Shown here: positions 14,137 through 22,850 of the stretch, one piece after another
Layout: every line of letters begins with the position of its first letter
How positions within the stretch are numbered: the stretch's first letter is position 1
Source: Bacteroidota bacterium
Lineage (GTDB): Bacteria; Bacteroidota; Bacteroidia; Chitinophagales; Chitinophagaceae
DNA length: 24,393 nt
NCBI GenBank assembly: GCA_023391895.1
Contig: JAEWAC010000406.1
Span: forward strand, 1 to 24,393
Direction of reading: 5' to 3'
Program-made: the position numbers and the translations under genes
Notes under the pieces: generated by a model
The model's database searches: none
Told to the model about the DNA's origin: nothing
Seen by the model: the letters and a program-made list of their open reading frames with translations, nothing else

Positions 14137-16701
14137 ATGAAGCATATCTACTTCTTATTACTAAGCAGCTTTTTGTGTGTTACTGCTAAAGCTCAGGAAG
14201 AGGAACTCCCGTCGGCACCCATCATCAAAGTCAATAGTAACCGCTTGTATGGTAAGATCGTAGACAGCAAAACTGGCAAGGGGGTGGAAGCTATTACCGT
14301 ACAGCTTTTTTCCATTGTACCCGGTAATGGCGCCACTAAAGACAGCCTGGTGGGCAGCCAGTTTACCCGGGCTAATGGGGATTTTAGCTTTTCTAATCTG
14401 CCCCCGGCGGATAGTTTCCGGCTGCGCATTTCCGCCGTAGGTTTTACCAATATGGATCGTACCGTGGCCTGGGGCAGCGGTAGGCCGATGGGCCAGGCAG
14501 GCGGGCAGGCTTTGGAAAAAGACCTGGGCAATATTGCGCTGCAGGAGGATGTACAGGTCATGTCCGGGGTAACGGTAGTGGCACAACGGCCGGCACTGGA
14601 AATGGGTATCGACCGCAAGGTGTTTAATGTTGACAGGAACATTACAGCTACCGGCGGTACGGCGATTGATGTGATGAAAAATATACCCTCTGTAACGGTG
14701 GATGTGGATGGAAATGTACAGTTGAGAAACAGCACCCCGCAGGTGTTCATAGATGGTCTGCCCACAATCTTAACGCTGGACCAGATACCCGCCGATAATA
14801 TTGAAAGAGTAGAGTTGATCACCAACCCGTCTGCCCGGTTCGATGCGGCCAGCACGGGCGGTATCATCAACGTGGTATTAAAGAAGAACAGGAGGGTAGG
14901 CCTGAACGGGATTGCCTCTGTGGGTGCGGGTGTTCCCGGTATTTTAAATGGCAACCTAAGCCTGAATGCCCGGCAGGGTAAACTGAACTTTTTTGCCAGC
15001 GGCAGCTACAACCAGTCCGGTGGCAAGGCCAAGGGTGAAACCTTTCGGCAAAACCTGAAAGGCGGCGCGGTGGATAACTATTTTAACCAGTACTCCTGGA
15101 ATGAAAGAAATCGCCGGTTTGCCTCGGTACGTTTTGGCCTGGATTATTTTATTGACAACCGCAACACCCTTTCTATTTCGCAGGGCATTGTAGACGGCAA
15201 ATTTTCCAATGAAGAAAACCAGGACCAGGAATACTTCAACAGCAGCCGAATACTGGAAAGAACCGGCCAGCGGGTTTCTACCGGTGCTTCCGGTTTTAAT
15301 CGTTACAATACACAATTGAATTTCATTCACAAGTTTCCGGAAGCAGCGGGTAAAGAACTGACAGCTAACATCAATTACAACTACGGTGCGGGTCATAACA
15401 ATACCGACATCGTCAACAATTTTTATTATCCCAATGGCAGCGAATTCAGCAAGCCTGCCATTATGCGTAACATAGGCGAAAACGACAATGACCAGCTCAC
15501 CTTCCAGGTGGACTTTGTCAATCCTAAAGGTGAGAATGCCAAGTTTGAAGCGGGTGCCCGTTCTTACATTAATCAGCAGCACAGCCTTTTTTCGGCCTAC
15601 GCGTTGAATGATGGTGTTGAAACCAAACTGCCCCTGAGCAATAACTACCTGTACCGCGAGATGGTCAATGCACTTTATGTTACCTATTCCAACAAGTGGA
15701 ACGGCTTCCGGTACCAGGCGGGTTTGCGGGCCGAGCATTCCGATTTTAACGGCGAACTGGTAGACAATGCACAAACGTTTGGTTATGAGTATCCCAAGAC
15801 CCTGGACCGCCTTTTTGATGCCTTGTTTCCCTCCCTTTTTATAACCAGGCCCATAGGGGAGAATACCGAACTGCAGCTGAACTACAGCCGTCGTATCCGC
15901 CGGCCTAATTTCTGGCAGCTCAATCCGTTTATCGATATCAACGACCCGGTCAACATCAGCCAGGGTAACCCCATGCTTGAGCCCGAGTTTGTCAATGCGT
16001 TTGAGTTCAACTACAACCAGCAATACAAAAAAGGCAATTTTCTGGGAGTGATTTATTACCACAACAACCAGCGCGATATTACCCGGTATAGCGATACCAT
16101 CAGTGCCGCCCAGTACCAGCAGTTGAACAATGCGGCCATTGACCCCAATGCTATCCTGAATACGTTTATCAACATTCGCAGCACCAACCGCATGGGTACA
16201 GAGTTTACCCTGCAGCATAAGTTTACCCGAAACTTTGATATTACGCCTACCGTAAACCTGCAGTACCGCAAGGTAAATGCAGAAATGGACAAGCTGGACC
16301 TTAGCAACGAAGGTTTTAACTGGGAAGGTAAATTGATCGTGAACTATAAGATTGAAACGGAAAGACCGGCCTTGTGGAACAACCTGGGCTTCCAGGTGAT
16401 AGGCGAATATGAATCGCCTGAAGTAGTGCCACAGGGTAGAAGACTGGAGCAGTACCGGGTAGACTTTGCCTTGCGGAAAGACTTTTTGAAAAACAACAAA
16501 GCGTCCGTTACATTCAGCATCAACGACGTGTTTAACACCCACCGGTTTGGTTCTATTTATGATACCGAAAACTTTTATCAGAACTCCTACGGCCGGCGTA
16601 ACGTAAGGGGCTTCCGCCTGAACTTTACTTACAAATTTGGCGATGCCAACTTCTCTATGTTCAGAAGAAACGAAGGCGGCCGGAATAACGATGACGATTA
16701 A
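14137..16701 (+). CDS. TonB-dependent outer-membrane receptor (OMP_b-brl_3 type)
   Basis: Protein of 854 residues. The start is taken at ATG 14137 because it opens a clean signal peptide (MKHIYFLLLSSFLCVTAKAQ); an upstream TTG in the same frame would bury it. After the signal comes a carboxypeptidase-regulatory-like domain (RLYGKIVDSKTGKGVEAITV and onward). Then a plug domain with AIDVMKNIPSVTVDVDGNVQ, VFIDGLPT and IERVELITNPSARFDA, then STGGIINVVLK. The remainder is a long beta-barrel rich in aromatic-ended strands. The last strand motif FTYKFGDANF is followed by a polar Asn/Asp-rich tail. No SusD-like lipoprotein is adjacent, so it is probably not a polysaccharide-utilisation SusC. The ligand is unknown. 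Confidence 0.93.
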   Translation: MKHIYFLLLSSFLCVTAKAQEEELPSAPIIKVNSNRLYGKIVDSKTGKGVEAITVQLFSIVPGNGATKDSLVGSQFTRANGDFSFSNLPPADSFRLRISAVGFTNMDRTVAWGSGRPMGQAGGQALEKDLGNIALQEDVQVMSGVTVVAQRPALEMGIDRKVFNVDRNITATGGTAIDVMKNIPSVTVDVDGNVQLRNSTPQVFIDGLPTILTLDQIPADNIERVELITNPSARFDAASTGGIINVVLKKNRRVGLNGIASVGAGVPGILNGNLSLNARQGKLNFFASGSYNQSGGKAKGETFRQNLKGGAVDNYFNQYSWNERNRRFASVRFGLDYFIDNRNTLSISQGIVDGKFSNEENQDQEYFNSSRILERTGQRVSTGASGFNRYNTQLNFIHKFPEAAGKELTANINYNYGAGHNNTDIVNNFYYPNGSEFSKPAIMRNIGENDNDQLTFQVDFVNPKGENAKFEAGARSYINQQHSLFSAYALNDGVETKLPLSNNYLYREMVNALYVTYSNKWNGFRYQAGLRAEHSDFNGELVDNAQTFGYEYPKTLDRLFDALFPSLFITRPIGENTELQLNYSRRIRRPNFWQLNPFIDINDPVNISQGNPMLEPEFVNAFEFNYNQQYKKGNFLGVIYYHNNQRDITRYSDTISAAQYQQLNNAAIDPNAILNTFINIRSTNRMGTEFTLQHKFTRNFDITPTVNLQYRKVNAEMDKLDLSNEGFNWEGKLIVNYKIETERPALWNNLGFQVIGEYESPEVVPQGRRLEQYRVDFALRKDFLKNNKASVTFSINDVFNTHRFGSIYDTENFYQNSYGRRNVRGFRLNFTYKFGDANFSMFRRNEGGRNNDDD

Positions 16702-16759
16702 AAGGTACCTGATTGGCTTAGGGTGAATTGATATCTGGCATTGATCCGTAACGACAGAT

Positions 16760-16801
16760 ATATGGGCTTTTAAAGAAATTCAATTCTTTAAAAGTCCATA
16801 T
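16760..16801 (+). terminator. Long hairpin after the TonB-dependent receptor
   Basis: An 18-bp stem with one G-T pair: ATATGGGCTTTTAAAGAA (16760-16777) with TTCTTTAAAAGTCCATAT (16784-16801), loop ATTCAA, followed by GCTTTTT. It lies 58 bp beyond the receptor stop. The remaining 250 bp to the next gene (16802-17052) show no gene or structure that I can support. Confidence 0.75.
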
Positions 16802-17052
16802 GCTTTTTGTATACATCAATACCGTGTGGTACAACTTTATGGAAATAAAATGGTGTGCCGCTGCAAGGCTGCGAGCATTGCAAGATGTTCAACAGTACTG
16901 GTGCCTGGAACAAGAACATAAACCTATCGTATCTATTTTATGCTTGAGGTATGGCTTTTCGGCCGGGTTCTTTCAAAACCCTATAGATCCCTTTTACAGA
17001 TGATGTGTTATCCTTTGCTGTTTCATCTGTAATGCTTTCACGTCTTTTATCA

Positions 17053-17940
17053 CTACTTCAGATACTCATTAAAAAAGTCTATGGTGCGTTTCCAGGCCAG
17101 ATCAGCCGCTGCTTTATCATAACGGGGCGTGGTGTCGTTGTGAAAGCCGTGATTGGCGTTGGCATACATATAGGCCGTGTACTTTTTGCCCTGCTCTTTC
17201 AAAGCCGCTTCATAGGCCGGCCATCCTTCGTTTACACGGGTGTCCAGGGCTGCATAATGCAGGAGCAAGGGCGCCTTTATCTGGGAAACTTCTTCAGTTG
17301 GCGGCTGTCCTCCGTAAAAAGGAACGGCTGCAGATAAGCCGGGAATGCGCACGGCCATCATATTGGCAATCCACCCGCCAAAGCAAAAACCCACCACGCC
17401 CACTTTACCATTACAGTCTTTGTGGTTTTTGAGATAGTCGTAGGCAGCTATAAAGTCTTCCAGCATTTCATTCCGGTCCCGCTTGCTTTGCAGTGCCCGG
17501 CCTTCGTCGTCGTTGCCCGGATAGCCGCCCAGGGGGGTCAAGGCGTCCGGTGCCAGGGAAATAAATCCTGCCAGCGCTGCTCTCCTGGCCACATCTTCAA
17601 TATAGGGATTTAAACCGCGGTTTTCATGAACAACTACAATGCCGCCCAGTTTGGCTTTTGCATCCGCAGGCATGGACAACAAGGCCTTGATGGATCCGCC
17701 GCCCTTTGGTGACGCATAGTTGATGTAGGTGGATTTCAGCCGGGGATCATCTGCCTGAATCTGAATGGAACCCTTGTAATCGGGCATGAGAAAACTCATT
17801 AATGACGCAACGGTAAGACCGCCCACGGCATAAGTGGAGAGCTTTTGCACAAAATCACGCCTGCTGACGCGGTTGTGTGCATAGTCATCGTACAGGTCAA
17901 ACACTTCCTGTTTAATGTCTTCTTTTTTGATTTTGTCCAT
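17053..17940 (-). CDS. Dienelactone hydrolase family protein with Tat signal
   Basis: Alpha/beta-hydrolase of 295 residues in the dienelactone hydrolase family, which in its best-known members opens the lactone ring of dienelactones in chloroaromatic breakdown. The catalytic set is visible: Glu106 in VVVHENRGL, nucleophile Cys186 in GFCFGG, Asp233 in ALDTRV and His264 in ANHGFHND. The N-terminus has SRRDF (26-30) followed by a hydrophobic stretch (about 38-52), a twin-arginine type export signal with an unusually long leader of 25 residues. Export to the periplasm through Tat is therefore likely. The substrate is unknown and no pathway partners are adjacent. A cytosolic form starting further downstream is unlikely because no methionine precedes the hydrolase fold suitably. 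Confidence 0.9.
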   Translation of the reverse strand: MDKIKKEDIKQEVFDLYDDYAHNRVSRRDFVQKLSTYAVGGLTVASLMSFLMPDYKGSIQIQADDPRLKSTYINYASPKGGGSIKALLSMPADAKAKLGGIVVVHENRGLNPYIEDVARRAALAGFISLAPDALTPLGGYPGNDDEGRALQSKRDRNEMLEDFIAAYDYLKNHKDCNGKVGVVGFCFGGWIANMMAVRIPGLSAAVPFYGGQPPTEEVSQIKAPLLLHYAALDTRVNEGWPAYEAALKEQGKKYTAYMYANANHGFHNDTTPRYDKAAADLAWKRTIDFFNEYLK

Positions 17941-18104
17941 GTTGATTGGCGTATGTATGGATCTTAAATTTAATCAATTCCCGTTCATTCTGTACTGCCT
18001 GTTTGCTTATTTTATTAGACTCATGCTTTCAAGGTTGGGTCCTTGTATTTTTTAATTAAGGGTAAGCATCAAATCCGCAGCAAATGTTTAAGGGTTGGGG
18101 CTGT

Positions 18105-18479
18105 TCATTGTTGATGTATGTTTCGTTCTACAAACGTCAACCGGTTGCCAAAAGGATCGGTAACCGTCATTTCAAGGGCTGAGGGATCGTAAAAAGGTCG
18201 CTCAAGGCCGGGCCTGTTGTACTTATAGTTTTTATCCAGCAATGTTTGATGGTAGCCGGTAAGGTCTTCAAAGCCTTCAATGAATATTCTTGCCCCCGGC
18301 GAGCAGTCTCCGTGATGTTCTGACAGGTGTAGGATAACATCTCTCAAGGAAACCTGCAAATACACAGGGGTGGCTTCTGGCTTGTGTTCCCAGTCTATTT
18401 GAAAACCCAACCAGTTGATATAGAACTCTATGGTTTTAGGATAGTCAAATATTCTAAGTATAGGTTTTACAATGGTCAC
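18105..18479 (-). CDS. VOC/glyoxalase superfamily protein, bleomycin-resistance-like
   Basis: Protein of 124 residues with the two-module VOC fold. It begins VKPILRIFDYPKTIEFYINW, then LGFQIDWEHKPEATPVYLQV, then ILHLSEHHGDCSPGARIFIE, and closes with ALEMTVTDPFGNRLTFVE. The SEHHGDCSPGA segment and the overall length match bleomycin-binding-like resistance proteins, which sequester a drug, rather than long glyoxalase I enzymes. The ligand is not determinable. It stands alone between an unrelated hydrolase and a long spacer, and no promoter box was found upstream. Confidence 0.85.
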   Translation of the reverse strand: MTIVKPILRIFDYPKTIEFYINWLGFQIDWEHKPEATPVYLQVSLRDVILHLSEHHGDCSPGARIFIEGFEDLTGYHQTLLDKNYKYNRPGLERPFYDPSALEMTVTDPFGNRLTFVERNIHQQ

Positions 18480-18866
18480 TTTAATGTGTTTGAGGTTTAA
18501 AATATTGCCATTTACAGATTTGGTTGTGCCTAAGGCGGGGCATTATTGGTCGGCCGTTGGTTAGAACTATAAATGTGTAATTACTTCCGTCCATTGGATG
18601 TTGTTGAGCCATGCTGTTGGACATAACTGTTATGACCGTTTTATTGTGTAAAGGTCTTCTAAACCTTCAGTTGATATCTGTTACCTTTATGTATACCGGT
18701 ATTGTTGATTAATAATTTAATACCGAAGTTGACAATTTGTGCCATGCTATTACAAATGCACTTGTTGTGCATTCGCCATCGGCTTTTAAAAGGGATTATG
18801 AGATAAAAGCTTATTTTTTAAAAGTAGCAAGATTAAATCTACTTTTGATGAAAGATTTTTTACATA
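18480..18866. other. Intergenic region between the VOC and DUF4932 genes
   Basis: 387 bp between divergent genes with no credible coding sequence; the only open frame (18737-18919) runs into the next gene in another frame. The base composition becomes AT-rich toward the right, where the -7 box of the DUF4932 gene lies. Nothing else recognised. Confidence 0.4.
18840..18847 (+). promoter_or_regulatory. -7 box of the DUF4932 gene
   Basis: TACTTTTG, an exact TAnnTTTG, ending 19 bp before the ATG at 18867. No matching -33 TTTG at the usual distance. Confidence 0.55.
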
Positions 18867-20060
18867 ATGAAAAGTCTTTTACTGATCATTATATTTTTGG
18901 TATTAGTTCAGCTTTCTAATGCGCAGTATAGAAATAATCTATCTTCCAAAGTTTCCATAGAAGTAAACCCTAATCTCGAGACCTACTTTATTGCTGAAAA
19001 GCTTGCCGTTGAAAAAATAAACAATTTTATTTTTGATCATACAGGAGAGGATTATGCACATCAGCCAATCGTATATTATGGCTTTCAACATTTTAGAAAA
19101 TATAAAGACCTGCCTGCGATAACAAGGATTGCTGACTTATTAAGTCAAATAAGAGATACGGATCACGATAACGCATCGATTATTAATTATTTAATTACCC
19201 TAAAAGAATTCCCCGGGGAAGGCAACCTTTACTGGGAGCAAAGCCAGGATACAACCGCAACTCAAAAAAACATGGTGCTAAAAGAACTTGCGGATAGTTT
19301 GAGAACGTTTTACCTAGAAGCAAATGTGGGTACATTTTTGAAAAATAATGCTGCCTTTTACCGGGGCGCATTAAAGGAAGAAGAAAAAGATGTTGATGTT
19401 AATGCATTTACAGCCATGGAAAAGTGGTACGGAAAAACATTTCCACATTACAATATTTATATAGTTCCCTCTATGCCCATTACAGCAGGAGAAGATAATT
19501 ATCGGGGTGTTGGAACGCAAATTCATACGCCTGGTGGCCCAATTCCTGCCATGATTATTAGTTCAGAAACAATGATCCCGTTGCAATCCAGTTTGTCAGC
19601 CTATCAGCAGTTTGGATTTAATAATCCTAAGGTCACTAAGATGCTGACAAAGCACGAAATGGGTCATTCTTTTATAAATCCTTTATTAGAAAAGTATCAG
19701 TCGCAATTGGAAGCAGATTCAGCCTTATATACACCGGTGCTGAAAGAAGTGCTGTTACCTCACTATATCAATGATTGGAGCGTTTGTGTTATTGAGCATT
19801 TGGTGAGACTTGGTGAAATACGGTCGGCCGTAATGATTAAGGATACTACAGAAGCGCAACGGCTTAGAGATGTTCATGTCGGTGAATACAAATGTGTTTT
19901 GCTTCCCTTGTTGGAAAACAAAATTCAGGAGTATGAAAATAACAGGGTTAAGTATCCTGATTTTGAAAGTTACTTGCCTAAGCTGGTTTTGTATTTACAT
20001 TCCTTAACTCCAGAAATTATCAATGAACAAGTGCGGAAGTTCAAAGATTATCATAGCTAA
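18867..20060 (+). CDS. Secreted DUF4932 protein with HExxH metalloprotease-like motif
   Basis: Protein of 397 residues with a signal peptide (MKSLLLIIIFLVLVQLSNAQ). It resembles the DUF4932 family of Bacteroidota, whose function is not established. The segment VSIEVNPNLETYFIAEKLAV near the N-terminus is the family's opening. HEMGH at 263-267 within MLTKHEMGHSFINPLLEKY is a canonical HExxH zinc site, so a metallopeptidase-like role outside the cytoplasm is plausible. A third zinc ligand could be Glu in the later CVIEHLVRLGE stretch, by analogy with gluzincins; that is a guess. AT-richer than the central genes, suggesting later acquisition. Monocistronic, with its own -7 box. Confidence 0.82.
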   Translation: MKSLLLIIIFLVLVQLSNAQYRNNLSSKVSIEVNPNLETYFIAEKLAVEKINNFIFDHTGEDYAHQPIVYYGFQHFRKYKDLPAITRIADLLSQIRDTDHDNASIINYLITLKEFPGEGNLYWEQSQDTTATQKNMVLKELADSLRTFYLEANVGTFLKNNAAFYRGALKEEEKDVDVNAFTAMEKWYGKTFPHYNIYIVPSMPITAGEDNYRGVGTQIHTPGGPIPAMIISSETMIPLQSSLSAYQQFGFNNPKVTKMLTKHEMGHSFINPLLEKYQSQLEADSALYTPVLKEVLLPHYINDWSVCVIEHLVRLGEIRSAVMIKDTTEAQRLRDVHVGEYKCVLLPLLENKIQEYENNRVKYPDFESYLPKLVLYLHSLTPEIINEQVRKFKDYHS

Positions 20061-20254
20061 TTTATTCTTGTTTAAACCTGCCAATGTAGGAAGCCCAAAA
20101 TGGTGACGTACTGCGTTTTTCTGTTCTCTGCAGGCATGGAAATTTACCACTGAACTTCCTGCACAGCACTTCACTTCTGGTTTACACCTTTCCTGTTAAT
20201 GGAGCATGTATATCCCTGTTTGAAGGCAGATGCAGTTAGTGGCGAGCATTATTG

Positions 20255-21235
20255 TTAATCTGCTATTTTAAGTACAACATTACCTGTTTTTTGACCCGTT
20301 TCAACGTAGCGGTAGGCCTCAACAATTTGGTCCAGTTGATAGTACCTGTCAATAACGGGTTTGTATGCTCCTTTTTCAACCAATTCTTTCAGGAAGATGA
20401 CATCCGCTTTATTGATGGTTGGGATGGGGAACAGGACTTTTTTACCGCTCCGAAGTGGGGCGGTTAGCGCATAAAATATGTTCTCCGCATGCTTGCCTAA
20501 TTCGGTGGAGATATAAATTCCTTTTTCAGTTAGCAATGGTTTACACTGCCCAAATGAACTTTTGCCAACCGCGTCAAAAATGAAATGAAATTTAATATCT
20601 GTTTTGGTGAAATCCTGTGTTTGATAATCGATCACCGTGTCAGCACCCAGGGATTTTACAAGGTCCAGGTTTTTTGTATTACAAACTGCGGTTACCCTGG
20701 CGCCCCAGTGTTTTAAGAGTTGAACCGCGGCAGAACCTATAGCCCCCGTTGCTCCGTAAACCAGCGCCTGCTGTCCGCTTTCAATATTTGATGCTTTGAT
20801 GTTATTTAAGGCATAGTGAGCACCTTCCGTAATGGGCGCGGCTTCATAAAAGCTTAAGTTGTGGGGTAAAGTGGTAATGGCATCATTTTCGGCAATGGCT
20901 ACATATTCTGCATGTCCGCCACAGGTTTTATCATTATAGCCAAAAACCTGATCGCCCTTTTGGAAAGCTTTTACCTCCCTGCCAATTTCTTCAATGATGC
21001 CGGCAAATTCGCAGCCTAATATGGGATACTTTGGACGGATAAGCCCACTCCAGAATCGTGAAATAAAATGGGCCGCACTCCGAAAACCAGCGTCTGTCCG
21101 GTTTACGGTAGAGGCATAAACCTTAATTAATACTTCATTGTCTTTTGGGACAGGTTTGGGAACCTCCATTAATTGGGCAACTTCCGGGGGGCCATATTTG
21201 GTGTATACAATTGCCTTCATTTTCTTTTTGATCAT
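20255..21235 (-). CDS. Medium-chain NAD(P)H-dependent quinone oxidoreductase-like protein
   Basis: Protein of 326 residues of the medium-chain dehydrogenase/reductase superfamily. The GroES-like N-terminal domain begins MKAIVYTKYGPPEVAQLMEV and contains TVNRTDAGFR and PILGCEFAGIIEEIG. The Rossmann domain has QALVYGATGAIGSAAVQLLK (the AxGxxG-type nucleotide loop), then GADTVIDY. The structural zinc cysteine cluster of alcohol dehydrogenases is absent, so a zinc-free quinone-oxidoreductase type is likely. The first ATG (21235) and a second ATG five codons on (21220) are both possible; the second gives the usual family N-terminus. Substrate unknown. No neighbour suggests a pathway. Confidence 0.9.
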   Translation of the reverse strand: MIKKKMKAIVYTKYGPPEVAQLMEVPKPVPKDNEVLIKVYASTVNRTDAGFRSAAHFISRFWSGLIRPKYPILGCEFAGIIEEIGREVKAFQKGDQVFGYNDKTCGGHAEYVAIAENDAITTLPHNLSFYEAAPITEGAHYALNNIKASNIESGQQALVYGATGAIGSAAVQLLKHWGARVTAVCNTKNLDLVKSLGADTVIDYQTQDFTKTDIKFHFIFDAVGKSSFGQCKPLLTEKGIYISTELGKHAENIFYALTAPLRSGKKVLFPIPTINKADVIFLKELVEKGAYKPVIDRYYQLDQIVEAYRYVETGQKTGNVVLKIAD

Positions 21236-21554
21236 GTTATTTGATGGTGTACGCTTCTATCAACGGAGAATGTGCTGTAATTAGTGATAAAATTTAGAGC
21301 ACTTCTGCTTCGCTAATGTACAATAGCTAAATAGAATAATGAAGTTCAGTTAATGTTCTTCCACCCACATTTAAGCAATATGCTGAGCTAGTTGAACAAC
21401 TCAAAGCCAAGAGATAAAACGCGATTCGAGTCGGGTGTACATGAGGTATGGGGTTTTAAACCAGGTTTAAGTTTAAATAGGCATACTCAAAGCATTTATT
21501 CAACAAAAATCATCTTCAAATCAATCCTTTTTGATTTGTGCAACAGCCAACCAT
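21236..21554. other. Non-coding stretch between oxidoreductase gene and cassette array
   Basis: About 320 bp with no credible gene. The right end probably contains the outer half of the last attC-like site after the DUF416 cassette, whose R'' core is at 21555-21564. I could not find a convincing partner core. A CAACGG at 21260-21265 resembles the cores of the other sites but does not fit RYYYAAC. Confidence 0.35.
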
Positions 21555-21564
21555 GTTGTACGCC
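21555..21564 (-). repeat. R''-like core ending the DUF416 cassette
   Basis: On the minus strand GGCGTACAAC begins one base after the DUF416 stop codon. It is the exact complement of GTTGTACGCC, which stands 14 bp before the DUF416 start (22075-22066). Complementary ends of this kind are expected for a gene cassette whose circular form carried one attC-like site. Confidence 0.6.
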
Positions 21565-21565
21565 A

Positions 21566-22051
21566 TCATCTTGTCTCTGCTAATAGATAATTCTTTATGT
21601 CAATCATTTGTGGATGCTGGTCTATTTCATCCTCTGATAAGTCATAATCGTCTTGCACTTTAGCATCGACTGTGTCAATAAGATATGTGCCGACATTATA
21701 CGCATGCTCTGTTTTTCTGTCCAAAAGAAATTGAATGGTTTCGTAGATAACCCCTGATGCATTTACAGCATAATTTGCCTCTCGAAAATCCTCTGTATCT
21801 GGGGTTATTACATCGATTTTTTGGAGTATAGCACTCAATGCAGTCGCATTAAGCATTTCTGTTCGACTTTGCTCAATCAAGTTTATGGCATCAAGCAAAA
21901 TATCTGGGTTTCCCCAATCATTTTCTTCATGAAACTTCTGGTAATCAAAAAACAGCTTTTTGCAAATACTTAAACACAGGTCATGTTGCCTCTCGTAGGA
22001 AAGTTTATTTAACTGTTTCTTAAACGTATTTGTAAACTCTTGAAATGTCAT
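21566..22051 (-). CDS. DUF416 (YjaG-like) protein
   Basis: Protein of 161 residues resembling DUF416/YjaG, a family without an assigned function. The opening FKKQLNKLSYERQHDLCLSI and the following KLFFDYQKFHEENDWGNPDI, with LLDAINLIEQ, are characteristic. The C-terminus VQDDYDLSEDEIDQHPQM, with IDIKNYLL, fits the family end. It is shorter than the E. coli protein of about 196 residues. It has no signal peptide. It lies between complementary attC-like cores 14 bp before its start and 1 bp after its stop, the geometry of a mobile gene cassette. No promoter is evident within the cassette. Confidence 0.8.
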   Translation of the reverse strand: MTFQEFTNTFKKQLNKLSYERQHDLCLSICKKLFFDYQKFHEENDWGNPDILLDAINLIEQSRTEMLNATALSAILQKIDVITPDTEDFREANYAVNASGVIYETIQFLLDRKTEHAYNVGTYLIDTVDAKVQDDYDLSEDEIDQHPQMIDIKNYLLAETR

Positions 22052-22065
22052 GGTGATCGTGTAAT

Positions 22066-22407
22066 GGCGTACAACGAACTGGGCTTGCTGCTGTGGCGGT
22101 TTTTATTAAACGTCCAGCCCCGAGATACAGCCTAATTTTGTTTTATAGTTGAAGACAAGATTTATTGCTTGATATTGTTCGTCAGGCCGGAACTGCTGCT
22201 GATACTTGCACATATCTGAAGTTTTGTTCGTCGCACCGCCATAGCAGCAAGCCCGTGTGCTTGTTGCTCAACTGCGGCTGGTAAACCGCTTGAAAAGTGG
22301 TAAATTAAAGAATGCAAGGGAAGAAAAAAGTGCCGATTTTCAAATTTACAGAAGTCAAAACTGATTTTTAGAACCGAGTTGTGCAACGGCCACCAATGTT
22401 GGTTGCT
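22066..22407 (-). repeat. Compound attC-like site between lipoprotein and DUF416 cassettes
   Basis: Read on the minus strand. It opens with R''-like AGCAACCAAC (22407-22398), 7 bp after the lipoprotein stop, and ends with R'-like GTTGTACGCC (22075-22066). Inside, a 19-bp inverted pair with one mismatch, GGGCTTGCTGCTGTGGCGG (22081-22099) and CCGCCATAGCAGCAAGCCC (22236-22254), forms the L arms next to the R' core. A GTTGAGC that fits GTTRRRY exactly lies at 22272-22266 and overlaps AGCAAC, so two sites or a gene-less cassette may be fused here. At 342 bp it is longer than a typical single attC. Confidence 0.55.
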
Positions 22408-22414
22408 GTTAGCT

Positions 22415-22783
22415 TTAGCGGACGGTAAAAGTGATTTTGGTGGTCAGTTTCACCCTATCTACCGGTTCAACAGAAAAGAACATGACAGAGTCCTTTCCTT
22501 TGTAATTACCAGTGGGACGATAGTGGTAAAGGTACCAGCCCGTTCCTGGCTGCCTTTCAATTTGGCTTTTTAAGGCATGTTTGGGAGGCATAATAATTTC
22601 CGGTAATTCTCTGTGTCCTGCTTCAATGGTGAGGTTTCCTAAAATGGTATCTCTATCGAATGTGCTTGTGACGATTGTTACATAAGACGCTGGATAGTTA
22701 TTGGTATCATCATTTTGCTTTCGGCAGGACAATAAAATCAGAAAAGAAGTAACCGAAAGGAGCAAAAGGATTAGCTTTCTCAT
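22415..22783 (-). CDS. Small hypothetical lipoprotein
   Basis: Protein of 122 residues with a lipoprotein signal: MRKLILLLLSVTSFLILLSC, lipobox LLSC with Cys20. The mature part starts RKQNDDTNNYPASYV and looks like a single all-beta domain (alternating hydrophobic residues, YRPTGNYKGKDSVMFFSVEP). I do not recognise a named family; a small Ig-like or beta-sandwich fold is a guess. It probably sits in the outer or inner membrane facing the periplasm. The flanking cores GTTGGTTGCT (minus 22860-22851) and AGCAACCAAC (minus 22407-22398) are perfect complements, so it is another cassette in the array. The start lies 67 bp inside the cassette end. Confidence 0.72.
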   Translation of the reverse strand: MRKLILLLLSVTSFLILLSCRKQNDDTNNYPASYVTIVTSTFDRDTILGNLTIEAGHRELPEIIMPPKHALKSQIERQPGTGWYLYHYRPTGNYKGKDSVMFFSVEPVDRVKLTTKITFTVR

Positions 22784-22850
22784 ATTTGTTGTTTTGAACG
22801 TTGTTTGACAACAGAATTAAGTCAATCGTTGCACATAGTAGAAACTTAAT

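Noticed and set aside
14956..16542. 528-codon open frame on the minus strand
   Set aside because: Antisense shadow of the TonB-dependent receptor; Val/Ile-rich translation without domain motifs.
16800..17003. 67-codon open frame after the receptor terminator
   Set aside because: Starts inside the terminator hairpin's tail, Cys-rich random-looking sequence, no ribosome binding site or homology I recognise.
22162..22386. 74-codon minus-strand open frame between lipoprotein and DUF416
   Set aside because: Its sequence is made of the attC-like arms and spacer, and it has no protein-like features.
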